A DNA stretch of 64,000 nucleotides from Proteiniclasticum aestuarii (GCF_017368455.1 NZ_JAFNJU010000003.1:124001-188000); one strand, 5' to 3'; counted from the first letter of the stretch, positions 49,545 to 59,550 are shown. The notes: generated by a model from the letters alone, not told the origin. Numbers and translations are program-made.

Positions 49545-49913
49545 ATGGCAGAAAAAAGAAAAGACGACTTCAATATAAGACGGGCGCATCTAGCGGAGCT
49601 CAGTGACGAAGAACTCAAGGCGAGATTCTTCACCCTGGCGGAAGAGATTGTGGAGCCGCTCATTGCGCTCTCAAAGAAAAGCACATCTCCCTCCGTGGAA
49701 AGGTCCGTGCTTCTTCGGATGGGCTTCTCCAGCCTTGAAGCGCGGGATATCGTGAATCATGTGCTGGATCTTGGCCTCATGGGCAAAGGCGCCGGCAACA
49801 TCGTGCTGAAGACGGCGGAAAAGCTTAAGAAAGACTATCTAGAGGTCGGCAGGGAAATGGCTGAAGGAAAGCATCTGGATCTTGCACAGAATATCTTCAA
49901 GGGGGGTAAATAA
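49545..49913 (+). CDS. oraS: D-ornithine 4,5-aminomutase small subunit
   Basis: A 122-residue helical protein matching OraS, the small subunit of the adenosylcobalamin/PLP ornithine aminomutase: DDFNIRRAHLAELSDEELKARFF at the N-terminus and KSTSPSVERSVLLRMGFSSLEA in the middle. It partners OraE, whose ATG overlaps its TAA by one base (TAATG). OraSE isomerises D-ornithine to 2,4-diaminopentanoate. Confidence 0.9.
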   Translation: MAEKRKDDFNIRRAHLAELSDEELKARFFTLAEEIVEPLIALSKKSTSPSVERSVLLRMGFSSLEARDIVNHVLDLGLMGKGAGNIVLKTAEKLKKDYLEVGREMAEGKHLDLAQNIFKGGK

Positions 49914-52111
49914 TGAAGCTTCAGAAGAATGAGAAACTGAGTGTGGAGGAAATACTGAAGGACCTGGAAAGCTATACCCCCAAAAGGCGTGGATGGCACT
50001 GGAGAGAGCCGGTGAAGGACCTGACCATGGGACAGTTCACCTACAAGGAAATGAGCAGACCCCTGACCCAGAGTGAAAGTCTCCCTTCCGCCAAGTATTT
50101 CGAGAACATCGATCCGCAGCCGAAGGCTGTGATCACCACGGAAATCGCATCAGGCAGGTTCGAGGATGACATCAGAAGAATGAGGATGGCCGCCTGGCAT
50201 GGTGCAGACCATATCATGGTCATCAGAACTGCAGGTCAGAGCCACTATGATGGCCTAATTGAAGGAACCCCTCAGGGCATAGGCGGTATTCCCATCACCA
50301 GAAAACAGGTGAGAGCCCAGAGAAAGGCTCTGGATCTCATCGAAGAGGAAGTAGGCAGAGAAATCAACTATCACTCCTATGTTTCCGGTGTGGCAGGTCC
50401 TGAAATCGCCGTGATGTTCGCCGAGGAAGGCGTCAACGGAGCGCATCAGGATCCTCAGTACAACGTGCTCTACAGAAACATCAATATGGTCCGGTCCTTT
50501 GTGGATGCGGGCTATGCGAAAAAAGTCATGGCTTTTGCCCAGATGGCCCAGATTGACGGAGCCCATAATGCCAATGCCACGGCCAGAGAAGCCTATAAGG
50601 TGCTGCCGGAGCTCATGGTGCAGCATGCGCTAAACTCCGTATTCTCCGTGAAGGTGGGCATGGAGAAGGAAAACATCTGTCTCAGCACGGTACCGCCTAC
50701 GGCACCGCCTGCGCCTTCCATGACCCTGGATCTTCCCTATGCGGTGGCACTCCGGGAGTTCTTCGATGAATATCGCATCCGTGCCCAGCAGAACACGAAA
50801 TATATGGAATCCGACACTAGAGAAGCCACGGTGACCCATGTGCTGAATCTGCTCATCTCCGAGCTCACAGGCGCTGACATCCAGTCCACCATCACGCCGG
50901 ATGAGGGTCGTAATGTACCCTGGAACTACAACAATATCGCAGCGCTGGCCACAGCCAAGCAGGCCTTCCAGGGCATGGACGGACTCATGGAAATGATCGA
51001 GCTGAAAAAAGACGGCTTCCTTCGAGACAAAACAAGAGAAATCAAAGAAAGAGCAGTGCTCTTCCTGGAAGAGATTCTGGAAGTGGGCGGATATTTCCAT
51101 GCGGTGGAGAAAGGATTCTTTGTGGATTCAGGCTACTATCCTGAAAGAAACGGAGACGGCATCGTGAGAAAGGTCGATGGAGGCCTTGCGGCGGATACGG
51201 TCTTTGAAAAAGATGAGGACTATTTTGCGCCCGTGACCGGATTCTTCGGATACAACAATGTGGAGGAGAAATACGAAAGTCCTTCCGATGCCATCGGTGG
51301 AGATACACTGGAGCATAGGGAAAAGATCGTCTATATCGATGAACTGGACCCGGAAGACAATGTGAACAGGAGACTGGAGGAAACCAGGAAGTACTTCACC
51401 AGAGAGCACATCCGGCCAGAAGTGGAATGGGCAGGCGATGGTGTCATTCTTCAGACCATGATGCTTCCGGTGGATGAGATGACCGCAGAAGCGGCGGCTG
51501 TTGAAATCGGCAGAAAGATGGGGCTTCTGGATGTGGAAGTGGTCCATAAGGAAGTGCTTCAGGAAGCGGAAGGGACCTTAGTTGAAATCAAGGGAAGAAT
51601 AGCCTTCTCGCTGGATGCGAAAGACCTGGTGATTCCGGAGAAACCGGAAGTGTTCTCGGACGAGGAAATCCGAGCCGACATCGAAAAGCAACCCATGAAG
51701 ATCGTCGCAGGAACCCTTGGCAGTGACGAGCATTCCGTGGGTCTGAGAGAGATCATCGACATCAAGCATGGCGGCATAGAGAAATACGGCATCGAATCCA
51801 TCTACCTGGGCACCTCCGTGCCTGTGGAGAAGCTGGTGGATGCGGCCATAGAGTCTGATGCCGATGCCATCCTGGCCAGCACCATCATCAGCCATGACAA
51901 CATTCACTACAAGAACCTGAAGAAGCTCTGTGATACGGCGATCGAAAAGGGCGTCAGAGACAGACTCATCATTCTCGGTGGCGGAACGCAGATCATCAGC
52001 GACCTGGCATTGGATACGGGACTGGATATGGGATTCGGACGAGGAACCAAGGGGTCTCATGTGGCCACATTCCTGGTGAAAAAGAGAAGAGAACTTAGAG
52101 GAGAGGAGTAG
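49913..52111 (+). CDS. oraE: D-ornithine 4,5-aminomutase large subunit
   Basis: A 732-residue enzyme with an N-terminal PLP/TIM-barrel region and a C-terminal B12-binding Rossmann domain. Position 606-618 reads DEHSVGLREIIDIK: the cobalt-ligating His is H607 in the DxHxxG motif. A lysine 11 residues later (K618) matches the spacing known in Clostridium sticklandii OraE between the axial His and the Lys that forms the PLP Schiff base. Also GGTQIISDLALDTGLDMGFGRG near the C-terminus (SxL/GG loop). Catalyses 1,2-amino shift of D-ornithine. One base overlap with oraS. Confidence 0.93.
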   Translation: MKLQKNEKLSVEEILKDLESYTPKRRGWHWREPVKDLTMGQFTYKEMSRPLTQSESLPSAKYFENIDPQPKAVITTEIASGRFEDDIRRMRMAAWHGADHIMVIRTAGQSHYDGLIEGTPQGIGGIPITRKQVRAQRKALDLIEEEVGREINYHSYVSGVAGPEIAVMFAEEGVNGAHQDPQYNVLYRNINMVRSFVDAGYAKKVMAFAQMAQIDGAHNANATAREAYKVLPELMVQHALNSVFSVKVGMEKENICLSTVPPTAPPAPSMTLDLPYAVALREFFDEYRIRAQQNTKYMESDTREATVTHVLNLLISELTGADIQSTITPDEGRNVPWNYNNIAALATAKQAFQGMDGLMEMIELKKDGFLRDKTREIKERAVLFLEEILEVGGYFHAVEKGFFVDSGYYPERNGDGIVRKVDGGLAADTVFEKDEDYFAPVTGFFGYNNVEEKYESPSDAIGGDTLEHREKIVYIDELDPEDNVNRRLEETRKYFTREHIRPEVEWAGDGVILQTMMLPVDEMTAEAAAVEIGRKMGLLDVEVVHKEVLQEAEGTLVEIKGRIAFSLDAKDLVIPEKPEVFSDEEIRADIEKQPMKIVAGTLGSDEHSVGLREIIDIKHGGIEKYGIESIYLGTSVPVEKLVDAAIESDADAILASTIISHDNIHYKNLKKLCDTAIEKGVRDRLIILGGGTQIISDLALDTGLDMGFGRGTKGSHVATFLVKKRRELRGEE

Positions 52112-52135
52112 TATCCCTTCTGGAGGAATCGAAAG

Positions 52136-53527
52136 ATGAAAATAGATGTATTGGTTGCAGAAATCGGCAGCACCACCACGGTGGTCAATGCCTTTCATAA
52201 TCTGAAAAGCGAGAATCCTGTCTTTCTGGGTCAGGGACAGGGGGTCACCTCCGTGGAGAAAGGGGATGTGACCATCGGTCTTCATGAAGCGATGGAGGAC
52301 CTTAGAAGGAAGCTGGATGCTTCGGAGATTACCTATGACAGGTTTCTGGCCACTTCCAGCGCGGCAGGTGGGCTCAGGATGACGGTTCACGGACTGGTTC
52401 ATGACATGACCGTGAAGGCTTCCAGAGAGGCGGCCCTTGGTGCGGGTGCCATCATAAGGCTGGTCACCTCCGGCAGACTGAAAAAATCGGATCTTCGAAG
52501 GATCATGGACATCAGGCCCAACATCATCATGATCGCAGGCGGACTGGACCATGGAGAAAGAGACACCGCGCTATACAATGCGGAGAAGATTCTGGAGCTG
52601 GGCCTTTCTGTTCCTGTGATCTATGCCGGAAATACGGACAATCGGGATGACATCGAGGAGATCTTCGCAGATTATCCAGGCAGACTGTATGTGACGGACA
52701 ATGTGTATCCTCAGGTGGATGTCCTGCAGGTGGAGCCTGCAAGAAGAATCATCCAGGAAGTGTTTGAAGAAAACATCGTCCATGCCAAAGGCATGGAGAA
52801 GGTCCATGAGCTGGTCAATGGGAGAATTCTGCCCACGCCGGGTGCCGTGATGGAGAGTGCCAAGGTGCTGAAGGAGGTCCTGGGAGATCTCATGATCATC
52901 GATGTGGGCGGGGCCACCACAGATGTTCATTCCGTGACCAGAGGGTCGGAGGAGATCGCAAGGATTCTCCTTTCTCCGGAACCGGAAGCCAAAAGAACCG
53001 TGGAAGGGGACCTGGGGGTCTATGTGAACAGGAAGAATCTCATTGAGCGGATCGGAGAAGAGAAGATCTGTCAGGAGCTGAAGATTTCAGGTATTGATCT
53101 TGAAAAGCTCAAACCCATACCGGAAACACCTCTGGAGAAGGAGATCATCAGAAGACTGACCAGGGAAGCGGTGTTTGCTTCCGTGGAGAGGCATGCGGGC
53201 ACCGTGAGGAATCTCTACGGAGAATCTTCAGGAAGGAAGAGTGTGGCGGAAGGAAAGGACCTGACAGAGGTGAAGTACATCATCGGTACAGGGGGAGCCC
53301 TCACCAGACTGGAGAACATGGAAGAGATTCTATCAGACATCCATCTGCAGGGCAGGGGACAGAAGCTGTATCCGAAAAAGGAAGCCGAGGTGCTTCTGGA
53401 TACGGATTACCTGCTAGCTTCCTTAGGGGTTCTTTCTCTGCAGAATAAGGAAGCGGCGCTGAAACTGATGCTGAAAAGCCTGAAAATCGAGGATAAAGGA
53501 AGTGAACCTGATGTATCCGTGCATTGA
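52136..53527 (+). CDS. MutL-like ASKHA ATPase linked to ornithine aminomutase
   Basis: A 463-residue protein of the glutamate mutase MutL/GlmL family: VLVAEIGSTTTVVNAFHNL (phosphate 1 motif, ~4-22), SAAGGLRMTVHGLVHD, DVGGATTDVHS (phosphate 2, ~259-269) and GTGGALTRLENM. These are ASKHA ATPase motifs. Such proteins accompany AdoCbl aminomutases and mutases and are thought to reactivate them by replacing damaged cobalamin; that role is inferred here from the position between oraE and orr. RBS GGAGG. Confidence 0.82.
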   Translation: MKIDVLVAEIGSTTTVVNAFHNLKSENPVFLGQGQGVTSVEKGDVTIGLHEAMEDLRRKLDASEITYDRFLATSSAAGGLRMTVHGLVHDMTVKASREAALGAGAIIRLVTSGRLKKSDLRRIMDIRPNIIMIAGGLDHGERDTALYNAEKILELGLSVPVIYAGNTDNRDDIEEIFADYPGRLYVTDNVYPQVDVLQVEPARRIIQEVFEENIVHAKGMEKVHELVNGRILPTPGAVMESAKVLKEVLGDLMIIDVGGATTDVHSVTRGSEEIARILLSPEPEAKRTVEGDLGVYVNRKNLIERIGEEKICQELKISGIDLEKLKPIPETPLEKEIIRRLTREAVFASVERHAGTVRNLYGESSGRKSVAEGKDLTEVKYIIGTGGALTRLENMEEILSDIHLQGRGQKLYPKKEAEVLLDTDYLLASLGVLSLQNKEAALKLMLKSLKIEDKGSEPDVSVH

Positions 53528-54587
53528 AATCAATCTGGAAAAACTGGAAGATAATTCAAGAAAGGTCAACGGACTGCTGAAACCTCTGGGTATCAGTGTG
53601 ATGGCTGTGACAAAGGGGTTCACTGCGGAAACCCGGATCGCCAGAGCGATTCTGGACGGAGGAGCAGATTACATCGCCGATGCCAGAATCAAGAATCTCA
53701 TCAAGCTGAAGGATCTCCCCAGGGAGAAGGTGCTTCTCCGGCTGCCCATGCAGAGTGAAATCCATGATGTGGTGAAATACTGTGACTACAGCCTGAACTC
53801 GGAGCTAGACACCCTGAAGCTCATCGGAAAGGAAGCCACCTCGCTGGGCATCGTCCACAAGGTCATCATCATGGTGGATCTGGGGGATTACAGGGAAGGA
53901 ATCCGGTATCACCGGGTGGAGCAGTTCGTGAAGGAAGCGGTGGAGATTGAAGGCGTGGCTATCCGAGGATTCGGTGTGAATCTGACCTGTTTCGGGGGCG
54001 TCATCCCCGAACAGACCACTCTGCAGAGACTGGTGGAGATCTCAGAAACCATGCGGGTGAAATATGATCTTAAGATCGACATCGTCTCAGGAGGAAGTTC
54101 CTCCAGCATCTATCTCATCAATGAGGAGAACGGGATTCCCAGGGGCATCAACAATCTGAGACTGGGGGAAGTGATTCTTCTTGGGAAGGAAACAGCCTTT
54201 GGAGAGCGTTTTGATGGACTGCATGAGGATGCGTTCATTCTCAAAGCCCAGATCATCGAGCTGAAGGACAAGCCGTCGGTTCCCCATGGACGAATCGGAA
54301 GAGATGCCTTCGGGAATATCCCCCATCATCAGGACCGCGGCATCATAAGGCGTGCCATACTGGCACTGGGGAAACAGGATGTGGACCCTTCAGGGATCAT
54401 TCCCGTGAATCCGAATCTCAGCATACTTGGAGCAAGCTCTGACCACCTCATCGTGGATCTGTCGAAAGATAAGGAAGCCTATCAGGTGGGTGATATCATT
54501 TCGTTCTATGTGAAGTACGGGGGCCTGCTCAATGCCATGACTTCTCCTTATGTGGAAAAAGTCTATATCGAGAGAGATGACCGCTGA
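53511..54587 (+). CDS. orr: ornithine racemase
   Basis: A 358-residue PLP enzyme of the fold type III alanine racemase group. Its start at ATG 53511 (AAAGGA ten bases upstream) gives MYPCIEINLEKL, with the PLP lysine K35 in VMAVTKGF. An upstream GTG at 53502 sits too near the site and is rejected. NLTCFGGVIPEQTTL and IDIVSGGSSSS, a GGSS-type phosphate loop, are typical of Orr. It racemises L-ornithine to D-ornithine, feeding OraSE. The gene begins 17 bp before the preceding stop, so it is translationally coupled to the ASKHA gene. Confidence 0.9.
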   Translation: MYPCIEINLEKLEDNSRKVNGLLKPLGISVMAVTKGFTAETRIARAILDGGADYIADARIKNLIKLKDLPREKVLLRLPMQSEIHDVVKYCDYSLNSELDTLKLIGKEATSLGIVHKVIIMVDLGDYREGIRYHRVEQFVKEAVEIEGVAIRGFGVNLTCFGGVIPEQTTLQRLVEISETMRVKYDLKIDIVSGGSSSSIYLINEENGIPRGINNLRLGEVILLGKETAFGERFDGLHEDAFILKAQIIELKDKPSVPHGRIGRDAFGNIPHHQDRGIIRRAILALGKQDVDPSGIIPVNPNLSILGASSDHLIVDLSKDKEAYQVGDIISFYVKYGGLLNAMTSPYVEKVYIERDDR

Positions 54588-54791
54588 ATAGGGAGGCTTT
54601 CCATAGTCGAGATACATCTGCTCTCGAATTGGCCATGACAGGTGGAAAATCGCCAATGTCAATGTAGAAAATATATTTCAAACAATTCGGTATTGTGTAA
54701 ATGATTACAAGCTATAATTTCGAGATTTTTTTGTTGACCGGAACTTTTCTGCCAATTTAGAAATGGTTCATTTTTATGCTGTAAAATAAGG

Positions 54792-54820
54792 TTTACCAAT
54801 ATTTTTTTAGATGACATAAT
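54792..54820 (+). promoter_or_regulatory. promoter of serC-serA-DUF1015
   Basis: TTTACC (54792-54797), 17-bp spacer, CATAAT (54815-54820), 46 bp upstream of the TTG start of serC. Confidence 0.5.
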
Positions 54821-54865
54821 GAAAGTACTGTAACGAAACTATACATATTAAAAGGAGCGATTACA

Positions 54866-55948
54866 TTGTCAAGAATTTTTAATTTTTCTGCTGGTCCATC
54901 CATGCTGCCTGAAAGTGTACTGGAAAGAGCCGCTGCTGAGATGCTGGAATATCAGGGTTCAGGAATGTCCGTCATGGAAATGAGCCATAGAAGCAAGGTG
55001 TATGACGGCATCATCAAAAACACCGAGAAGAAGCTGAGAGAGATCATGTCCATTCCGGACAACTACAAGGTATTGTTCCTTCAGGGAGGAGCGACGCTTC
55101 AGTTCTCCATGATTCCCATGAATCTCCTGGTGAAAAACGGAAAAGCGGATTACATCGTATCGGGAAGCTTCTCCGGAAAAGCCTACAAGGAAGCGAAGAA
55201 ATATGGCGAGATCCATCTGGCTGCCACAAGCAAGGAAGACAACTTCAGTCACATTCCAACCCAGGAAGAACTGAATCTTTCCAAGGATGCGGATTATCTG
55301 CACATCTGTGAAAACAACACCATTTTCGGAACCACATATAATTATCTGCCGGAAACTGCAGGCGTACCCATCGTTTCAGATATGTCCTCCTGCATTCTGT
55401 CCAAACCTGTGGATGTGTCAAAATATGGCCTGATCTATGCAGGTGCACAGAAGAACATGGGACCTGCTGGGCTTACTGTGGTCATCATCCATGAAGACCT
55501 CGTAGGAGAGCCACAGGAGAAGACTCCTGTTCTCATGAGATATGATGAACAGGTGAAAGCGGAATCCATGTACAACACGCCACCAACCTATGCCATCTAC
55601 ATTCTGGGGCTGGTCCTGGACTGGGTGGACTCCATGGGTGGTCTTTCCGGTATGAAGGAGCACAATGAAAAGAAGGCTGCGCTTCTTTATGACTTCCTGG
55701 ATGGAAGCAGGCTCTTCAAGACCAATGTGGTCAAGGAGAACAGATCCATGATGAACGTGACGTTCTTCACCGGGAACGAAGAACTGGATGCCAAGTTCGT
55801 GAAGGAAACCGCTGCCAAGGGATTCTCCAATCTCAAGGGTCACAGATCCGTGGGCGGCATGAGAGCATCCATCTACAATGCGATGCCAATGGAAGGTGTG
55901 GAAGCACTGGTGAAGTTCATGAAGGAATTCGAAGCTGCCAATTCATAG
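54866..55948 (+). CDS. serC: phosphoserine aminotransferase
   Basis: A 360-residue class V aminotransferase that starts with TTG at 54866 after AAAGGAG. Begins MSRIFNFSAGPSMLPESVLE; the PLP lysine is in YAGAQKNMGPAG (~195-206), and the SerC-specific KGHRSVGGMRASIYNAMP (~324-341) closes the site. Converts 3-phosphohydroxypyruvate to phosphoserine with glutamate. First gene of a serC-serA-DUF1015 operon that is frequent in Clostridia. Confidence 0.94.
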   Translation: MSRIFNFSAGPSMLPESVLERAAAEMLEYQGSGMSVMEMSHRSKVYDGIIKNTEKKLREIMSIPDNYKVLFLQGGATLQFSMIPMNLLVKNGKADYIVSGSFSGKAYKEAKKYGEIHLAATSKEDNFSHIPTQEELNLSKDADYLHICENNTIFGTTYNYLPETAGVPIVSDMSSCILSKPVDVSKYGLIYAGAQKNMGPAGLTVVIIHEDLVGEPQEKTPVLMRYDEQVKAESMYNTPPTYAIYILGLVLDWVDSMGGLSGMKEHNEKKAALLYDFLDGSRLFKTNVVKENRSMMNVTFFTGNEELDAKFVKETAAKGFSNLKGHRSVGGMRASIYNAMPMEGVEALVKFMKEFEAANS

Positions 55949-55975
55949 AAATCTGTTATTTAAGGGGGAAATCAC

Positions 55976-56887
55976 ATGATCAGAATATTAACCGCTGACG
56001 GAATGGAGCAAGGTGCCATCAGAACACTGGAAGACTTAGGCTATGAAGTCGTCAATGAGCACTACGAACTGCCGGAGCTAAATGAGAAAATCAAGGAATT
56101 CGACGTGATTGTCGTGCGTTCCGCAACCAAGATCAGAGAGCCGCTCATCGACGAGGCGCTGAAGTCAGGAAGACTGAAGCTCATCATCAGAGGCGGCGTC
56201 GGAGTGGACAACATCGATGTGAAGTATGCCGAAGAAAAGGGCATCGCCGTGAGAAATACACCCAATGCGTCCAGCGCATCGGTGGCGGAGCTTGCCATCG
56301 GACATCTCTTCACCATCGCAAGACACATGCACAGTGCCAATGTGACCATGAGAAAAGGCGAATGGAACAAGAAGAAATACAGTGGCATCGAGCTTGCAGG
56401 CAAGACCCTGGGACTCATCGGATTCGGAAGAATCGCAAGAGAAGTGGCGCTGAGAGCCAACGCCCTGGGCATGAAGGTCATCTACACCAACAGAAGCGGA
56501 CACAAGCCTGAAAATGAACCCAATCGTTATGTGACCATGGAGGAGCTTTTCAAGGAAGCGGACTTCATTTCTCTGCATATGCCGAAGCTAGCGGACAAGC
56601 CCCATCTCATCGGCAAGGAAGAGATCGAAATGATGAAAGATGGCGTATATCTGGTCAATACAGCCAGAGGTGGACTCATTGACGAAGACGCTCTTTGTGA
56701 TGCGCTGGACAGTGGGAAGGTTTCCGCTGCAGCCATAGACGTATTCAAGGAAGAGCCTACAAAGAATGAGAGAATCTACACCCACGACAGGATATCCCTG
56801 ACACCGCATATCGGTGCTTCCACGGAAGAAGCGCAGCTGAGAATCGGTGAAGAGATCGTGTCCATCATCAAAGCGTTTTTCGCGTAG
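55976..56887 (+). CDS. serA: D-3-phosphoglycerate dehydrogenase (short form)
   Basis: A 303-residue NAD-dependent D-2-hydroxyacid dehydrogenase without the C-terminal ACT domain, so serine feedback control of the usual kind is absent. NAD loop TLGLIGFGRIAREVALRA (~143-160), catalytic R in TARGGLIDEDAL (~231-242), E in DVFKEEP and H in LTPHIGAST (~279-287). Catalyses 3-phosphoglycerate to 3-phosphohydroxypyruvate, the step before SerC. RBS AAGGGGGAAA, 27 bp after serC. Confidence 0.9.
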   Translation: MIRILTADGMEQGAIRTLEDLGYEVVNEHYELPELNEKIKEFDVIVVRSATKIREPLIDEALKSGRLKLIIRGGVGVDNIDVKYAEEKGIAVRNTPNASSASVAELAIGHLFTIARHMHSANVTMRKGEWNKKKYSGIELAGKTLGLIGFGRIAREVALRANALGMKVIYTNRSGHKPENEPNRYVTMEELFKEADFISLHMPKLADKPHLIGKEEIEMMKDGVYLVNTARGGLIDEDALCDALDSGKVSAAAIDVFKEEPTKNERIYTHDRISLTPHIGASTEEAQLRIGEEIVSIIKAFFA

Positions 56888-56904
56888 CGTAAAGGAGAAA
56901 AAGC

Positions 56905-58152
56905 ATGGCAATAATCAGACCTTTTCAGGCAGTGCGGCCCCATGAAGATCTTGCAGATCGGGTTGCGGCTCTACCTTATGATGTAATGAATTCAGATGAA
57001 GCAAGAGAGATGGTCAAGGACAATCCCTACAGCTTTCTCCATGTGGACAAGGCGGAGATCGATCTGGATCCATCCATCGACCATTATGACCAGAGAGTCT
57101 ATGACAAAGCGCGTGAAACCCTCATGAGATTCATCGAAGAGGGTACTCTGGTAAGAGAGGACAAGAAAGGACTCTATATCTACACCCTGGTGATGGATGG
57201 ACATCCTCAGACCGGTCTTGTTTCCCTGGCCTCCATCGACGACTATCAGAACAATGTGGTGAAAAAGCATGAGTTCACAAGAGCGGAAAAGGAAGCGGAT
57301 AGAATCCGTCACGTGGATGTGACGAATTTCCACACCGGCCCCATTTTCCTGACGTATGTATATAAGGAAGAGATCACGAAGATCATTGAAGACTACAAGA
57401 AAAACCATGACCCCATCTACGACTTTGTGGCGGAAGACGGTGTAAGACATTCAGCCTGGGCGATTCTGGAGGATGAGATCATTGAGACGCTTGTGGAGAA
57501 ATTCAGCAGCGTGGAGTCTCTCTACATCGCAGACGGTCATCACAGAGCGGCTTCTGCCGTAAGAGTGGGAATGATGAGAAGAGAGCATAATCCCGATTAT
57601 ACGGGGGATGAGGAGTTCAATTACTTCCTTTCCGTGATCTTCCCAAGCAACGAGCTGAGAATCATGGACTACAATCGAGTGGTGAAGGATCTGAACGGAT
57701 GTACCAGCGAAGAGTTCCTAAGGACCATCGAAAAGAACTTCACGGTGACTCCTCATGAAGGAGAAGGCCCATACAGACCCGAAGAGAAGCATACCTTCGG
57801 TATGTATCTGGACAAGAAGTGGTATAAGCTCACTGCCAAGGAGCACATCGTCTTTGATGAAGATCCGCTGAAGAGACTGGACTGCAAGATTCTGCAGGAT
57901 CATCTGCTTCACCCGGTTCTGGGCATCGAAGATCCCAGAGTGGACAAGAGAATCGACTTCGTAGGCGGCATCAGAGGCCTGGAAGAGCTGGAAAGAAGAG
58001 TGGCGAAGGACATGAAGGTGGCATTCTCCATGTATCCCACAACCATCATGGATCTGGTTTCCATTTCCGATGCGGGCATGGTCATGCCTCCCAAATCCAC
58101 CTGGTTTGAACCGAAGCTGAGAAGCGGACTGTTTCTCCATGATCTGGACTAG
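56905..58152 (+). CDS. DUF1015 family protein
   Basis: A 415-residue DUF1015 protein: MAIIRPFQAVRPHEDLADRVAALPYDVMNSDEA at the start, LYIADGHHRAASAVRVG (~206-222, likely active site) and FFGGIRGLEELE-like VGGIRGLEEL near 352. DUF1015 proteins often travel with serA/serC in Firmicutes; a role in amino-acid or serine metabolism, perhaps a hydratase-like or kinase activity, is a guess. RBS AAAGGAG, 17 bp after serA, same operon. Confidence 0.85.
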   Translation: MAIIRPFQAVRPHEDLADRVAALPYDVMNSDEAREMVKDNPYSFLHVDKAEIDLDPSIDHYDQRVYDKARETLMRFIEEGTLVREDKKGLYIYTLVMDGHPQTGLVSLASIDDYQNNVVKKHEFTRAEKEADRIRHVDVTNFHTGPIFLTYVYKEEITKIIEDYKKNHDPIYDFVAEDGVRHSAWAILEDEIIETLVEKFSSVESLYIADGHHRAASAVRVGMMRREHNPDYTGDEEFNYFLSVIFPSNELRIMDYNRVVKDLNGCTSEEFLRTIEKNFTVTPHEGEGPYRPEEKHTFGMYLDKKWYKLTAKEHIVFDEDPLKRLDCKILQDHLLHPVLGIEDPRVDKRIDFVGGIRGLEELERRVAKDMKVAFSMYPTTIMDLVSISDAGMVMPPKSTWFEPKLRSGLFLHDLD

Positions 58153-58173
58153 AGAAGAAATATTGTGACATAA

Positions 58174-58224
58174 AGACTGCCTGAATACGACTCCTCATGA
58201 AGGAGACGTCGGGCGGTCTTCTTT
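58174..58224 (+). terminator. intrinsic terminator of the serC operon
   Basis: AGACTGCC (58174-58181) pairs with GGCGGTCT (58212-58219) by a stem with one G-U, an inner CTCCT/AGGAG hairpin, then TCTTTTCTTTT. Confidence 0.7.
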
Positions 58225-58320
58225 TCTTTTTGGCGGTCTCAGCGGTGACAAGCGTTTTTTCTATGCAAGGGAGAACAATATGGTTTATAATGTTGAGAGT
58301 ATCAGATGGAGGACGAAGAA

Positions 58321-59505
58321 ATGAAAAATAAAGCTGTGATTCTGGGTTCGAATTATTATATAGGATTGTCAATCATCAGATGTCTTGGAAAAGAGGGCAT
58401 CCATACGGTGGCCATGGATTATGCCAGGGAGAACACCTATGGGGCAGACTCGAGATATCTCAAGGAACAGATCATCGTTCCTCATTACAAGAAGAATGAA
58501 CAGCAGCTGCTGCAGTTCATGGTGGACTATGCAAAGAAAGAGAAGGAGAAGCCTGTGCTTTATCCCAGTGGAGACCCTTATGTGGAGTTCATCGACAGAA
58601 ATTTCGATGCCCTCAAAGAAGGGTATCTCTTCCCCATGGATGTCAAAGGGAAATGGACGGACATCATGATGAAGGACACGCTGGAGAAGCTGGCTGTGCA
58701 ATACGGCATGCCCATTCCGGAAAGCGTGGAGCTGAACGATCCGGCTATATTCGAGAAGGTGGAAAGAAGCATCGGATATCCCTGCATACTAAAGCCTACG
58801 GAATCTACCATGTTTGTGGCGAAGTTCCGTGTGAAGAACTTCATTCTGAACAGCAGGGAAGAGCTCACGAAGTACAGAGGCATCATACAGGAAAGCGGAC
58901 TGGATGGAGTCATTCAGAGAATCATCCCAGGTTTTGATGATCACATGTACACCTACGATGCCTATCTGGACAGAAATTCCGAGGTGACCCACTGGATGAC
59001 CTGTCAGAAGCACAGGCAGTTTCCCATCAATTTCGGCGCATCCGTGTACACAGAGCAGAGGCTGGTTCCGGAGCTTCATGAGATGAGCAGAGAATTCTAC
59101 AGGAACATCGGATACAAGGGCTTCGGAGAAATAGAATACAAGAAAGATGAGAAGACAGGAAAATACTACCTCATCGAGATCAATACGAGAACCACGAATC
59201 TCAATAGTCTTCTGGAAAAAGCGGGGGTGAATTTCCCGCTGCTGGCCTACAAGGAAATGACCGGAGAGAAGATCGAGAAGGATAACAGGACCTATGATAC
59301 CGGAATTCATTTCCGATACCTCTACGAGGATCTTCTGGCAATCAGAGAGTATGTCCGTGCCGGGCAGCTTACAAAAAGCCAGATCATGAAGTCTCTCTTC
59401 AGGCGCAAAGCGCCCGCAATCTGGAGTTTCACCGACCCGAAACCCGCCTTCGGTTTTCTGAAGATGGTCTATGGAAAGGTACGGAAAAGATCCGCCCGGT
59501 CCTGA
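58321..59505 (+). CDS. ATP-grasp carboxylate-amine ligase-like protein
   Basis: A 394-residue ATP-grasp enzyme. ATG 58321 lies 8 bases after GGAGG; an ATG at 58306 precedes that site. GSNYYIGLSIIRCLG (~9-23) opens a pre-ATP-grasp domain, then ATP-grasp features YPCILKPTESTMFV (~154-167), GVIQRIIPG (~198-206) and YLIEINTRTTNLNSL (~281-295, metal-binding EINxR). It resembles carbamoyl-phosphate-synthase-like ligases with unknown partners. Ligase of a carboxylate to an amine or peptide modification is possible. No partner genes are adjacent. Confidence 0.82.
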   Translation: MKNKAVILGSNYYIGLSIIRCLGKEGIHTVAMDYARENTYGADSRYLKEQIIVPHYKKNEQQLLQFMVDYAKKEKEKPVLYPSGDPYVEFIDRNFDALKEGYLFPMDVKGKWTDIMMKDTLEKLAVQYGMPIPESVELNDPAIFEKVERSIGYPCILKPTESTMFVAKFRVKNFILNSREELTKYRGIIQESGLDGVIQRIIPGFDDHMYTYDAYLDRNSEVTHWMTCQKHRQFPINFGASVYTEQRLVPELHEMSREFYRNIGYKGFGEIEYKKDEKTGKYYLIEINTRTTNLNSLLEKAGVNFPLLAYKEMTGEKIEKDNRTYDTGIHFRYLYEDLLAIREYVRAGQLTKSQIMKSLFRRKAPAIWSFTDPKPAFGFLKMVYGKVRKRSARS

Positions 59506-59550
59506 AGAAGGGAATGAAAAAAAGCAGGATAAATAATCCTTGATTTAGTG

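Noticed and set aside
54588..54865. T-box or attenuator upstream of serC
   Set aside because: The only promoter found lies 46 bp from the start codon, leaving no room for a T-box leader, and no T-box sequence TGGNACC was seen.
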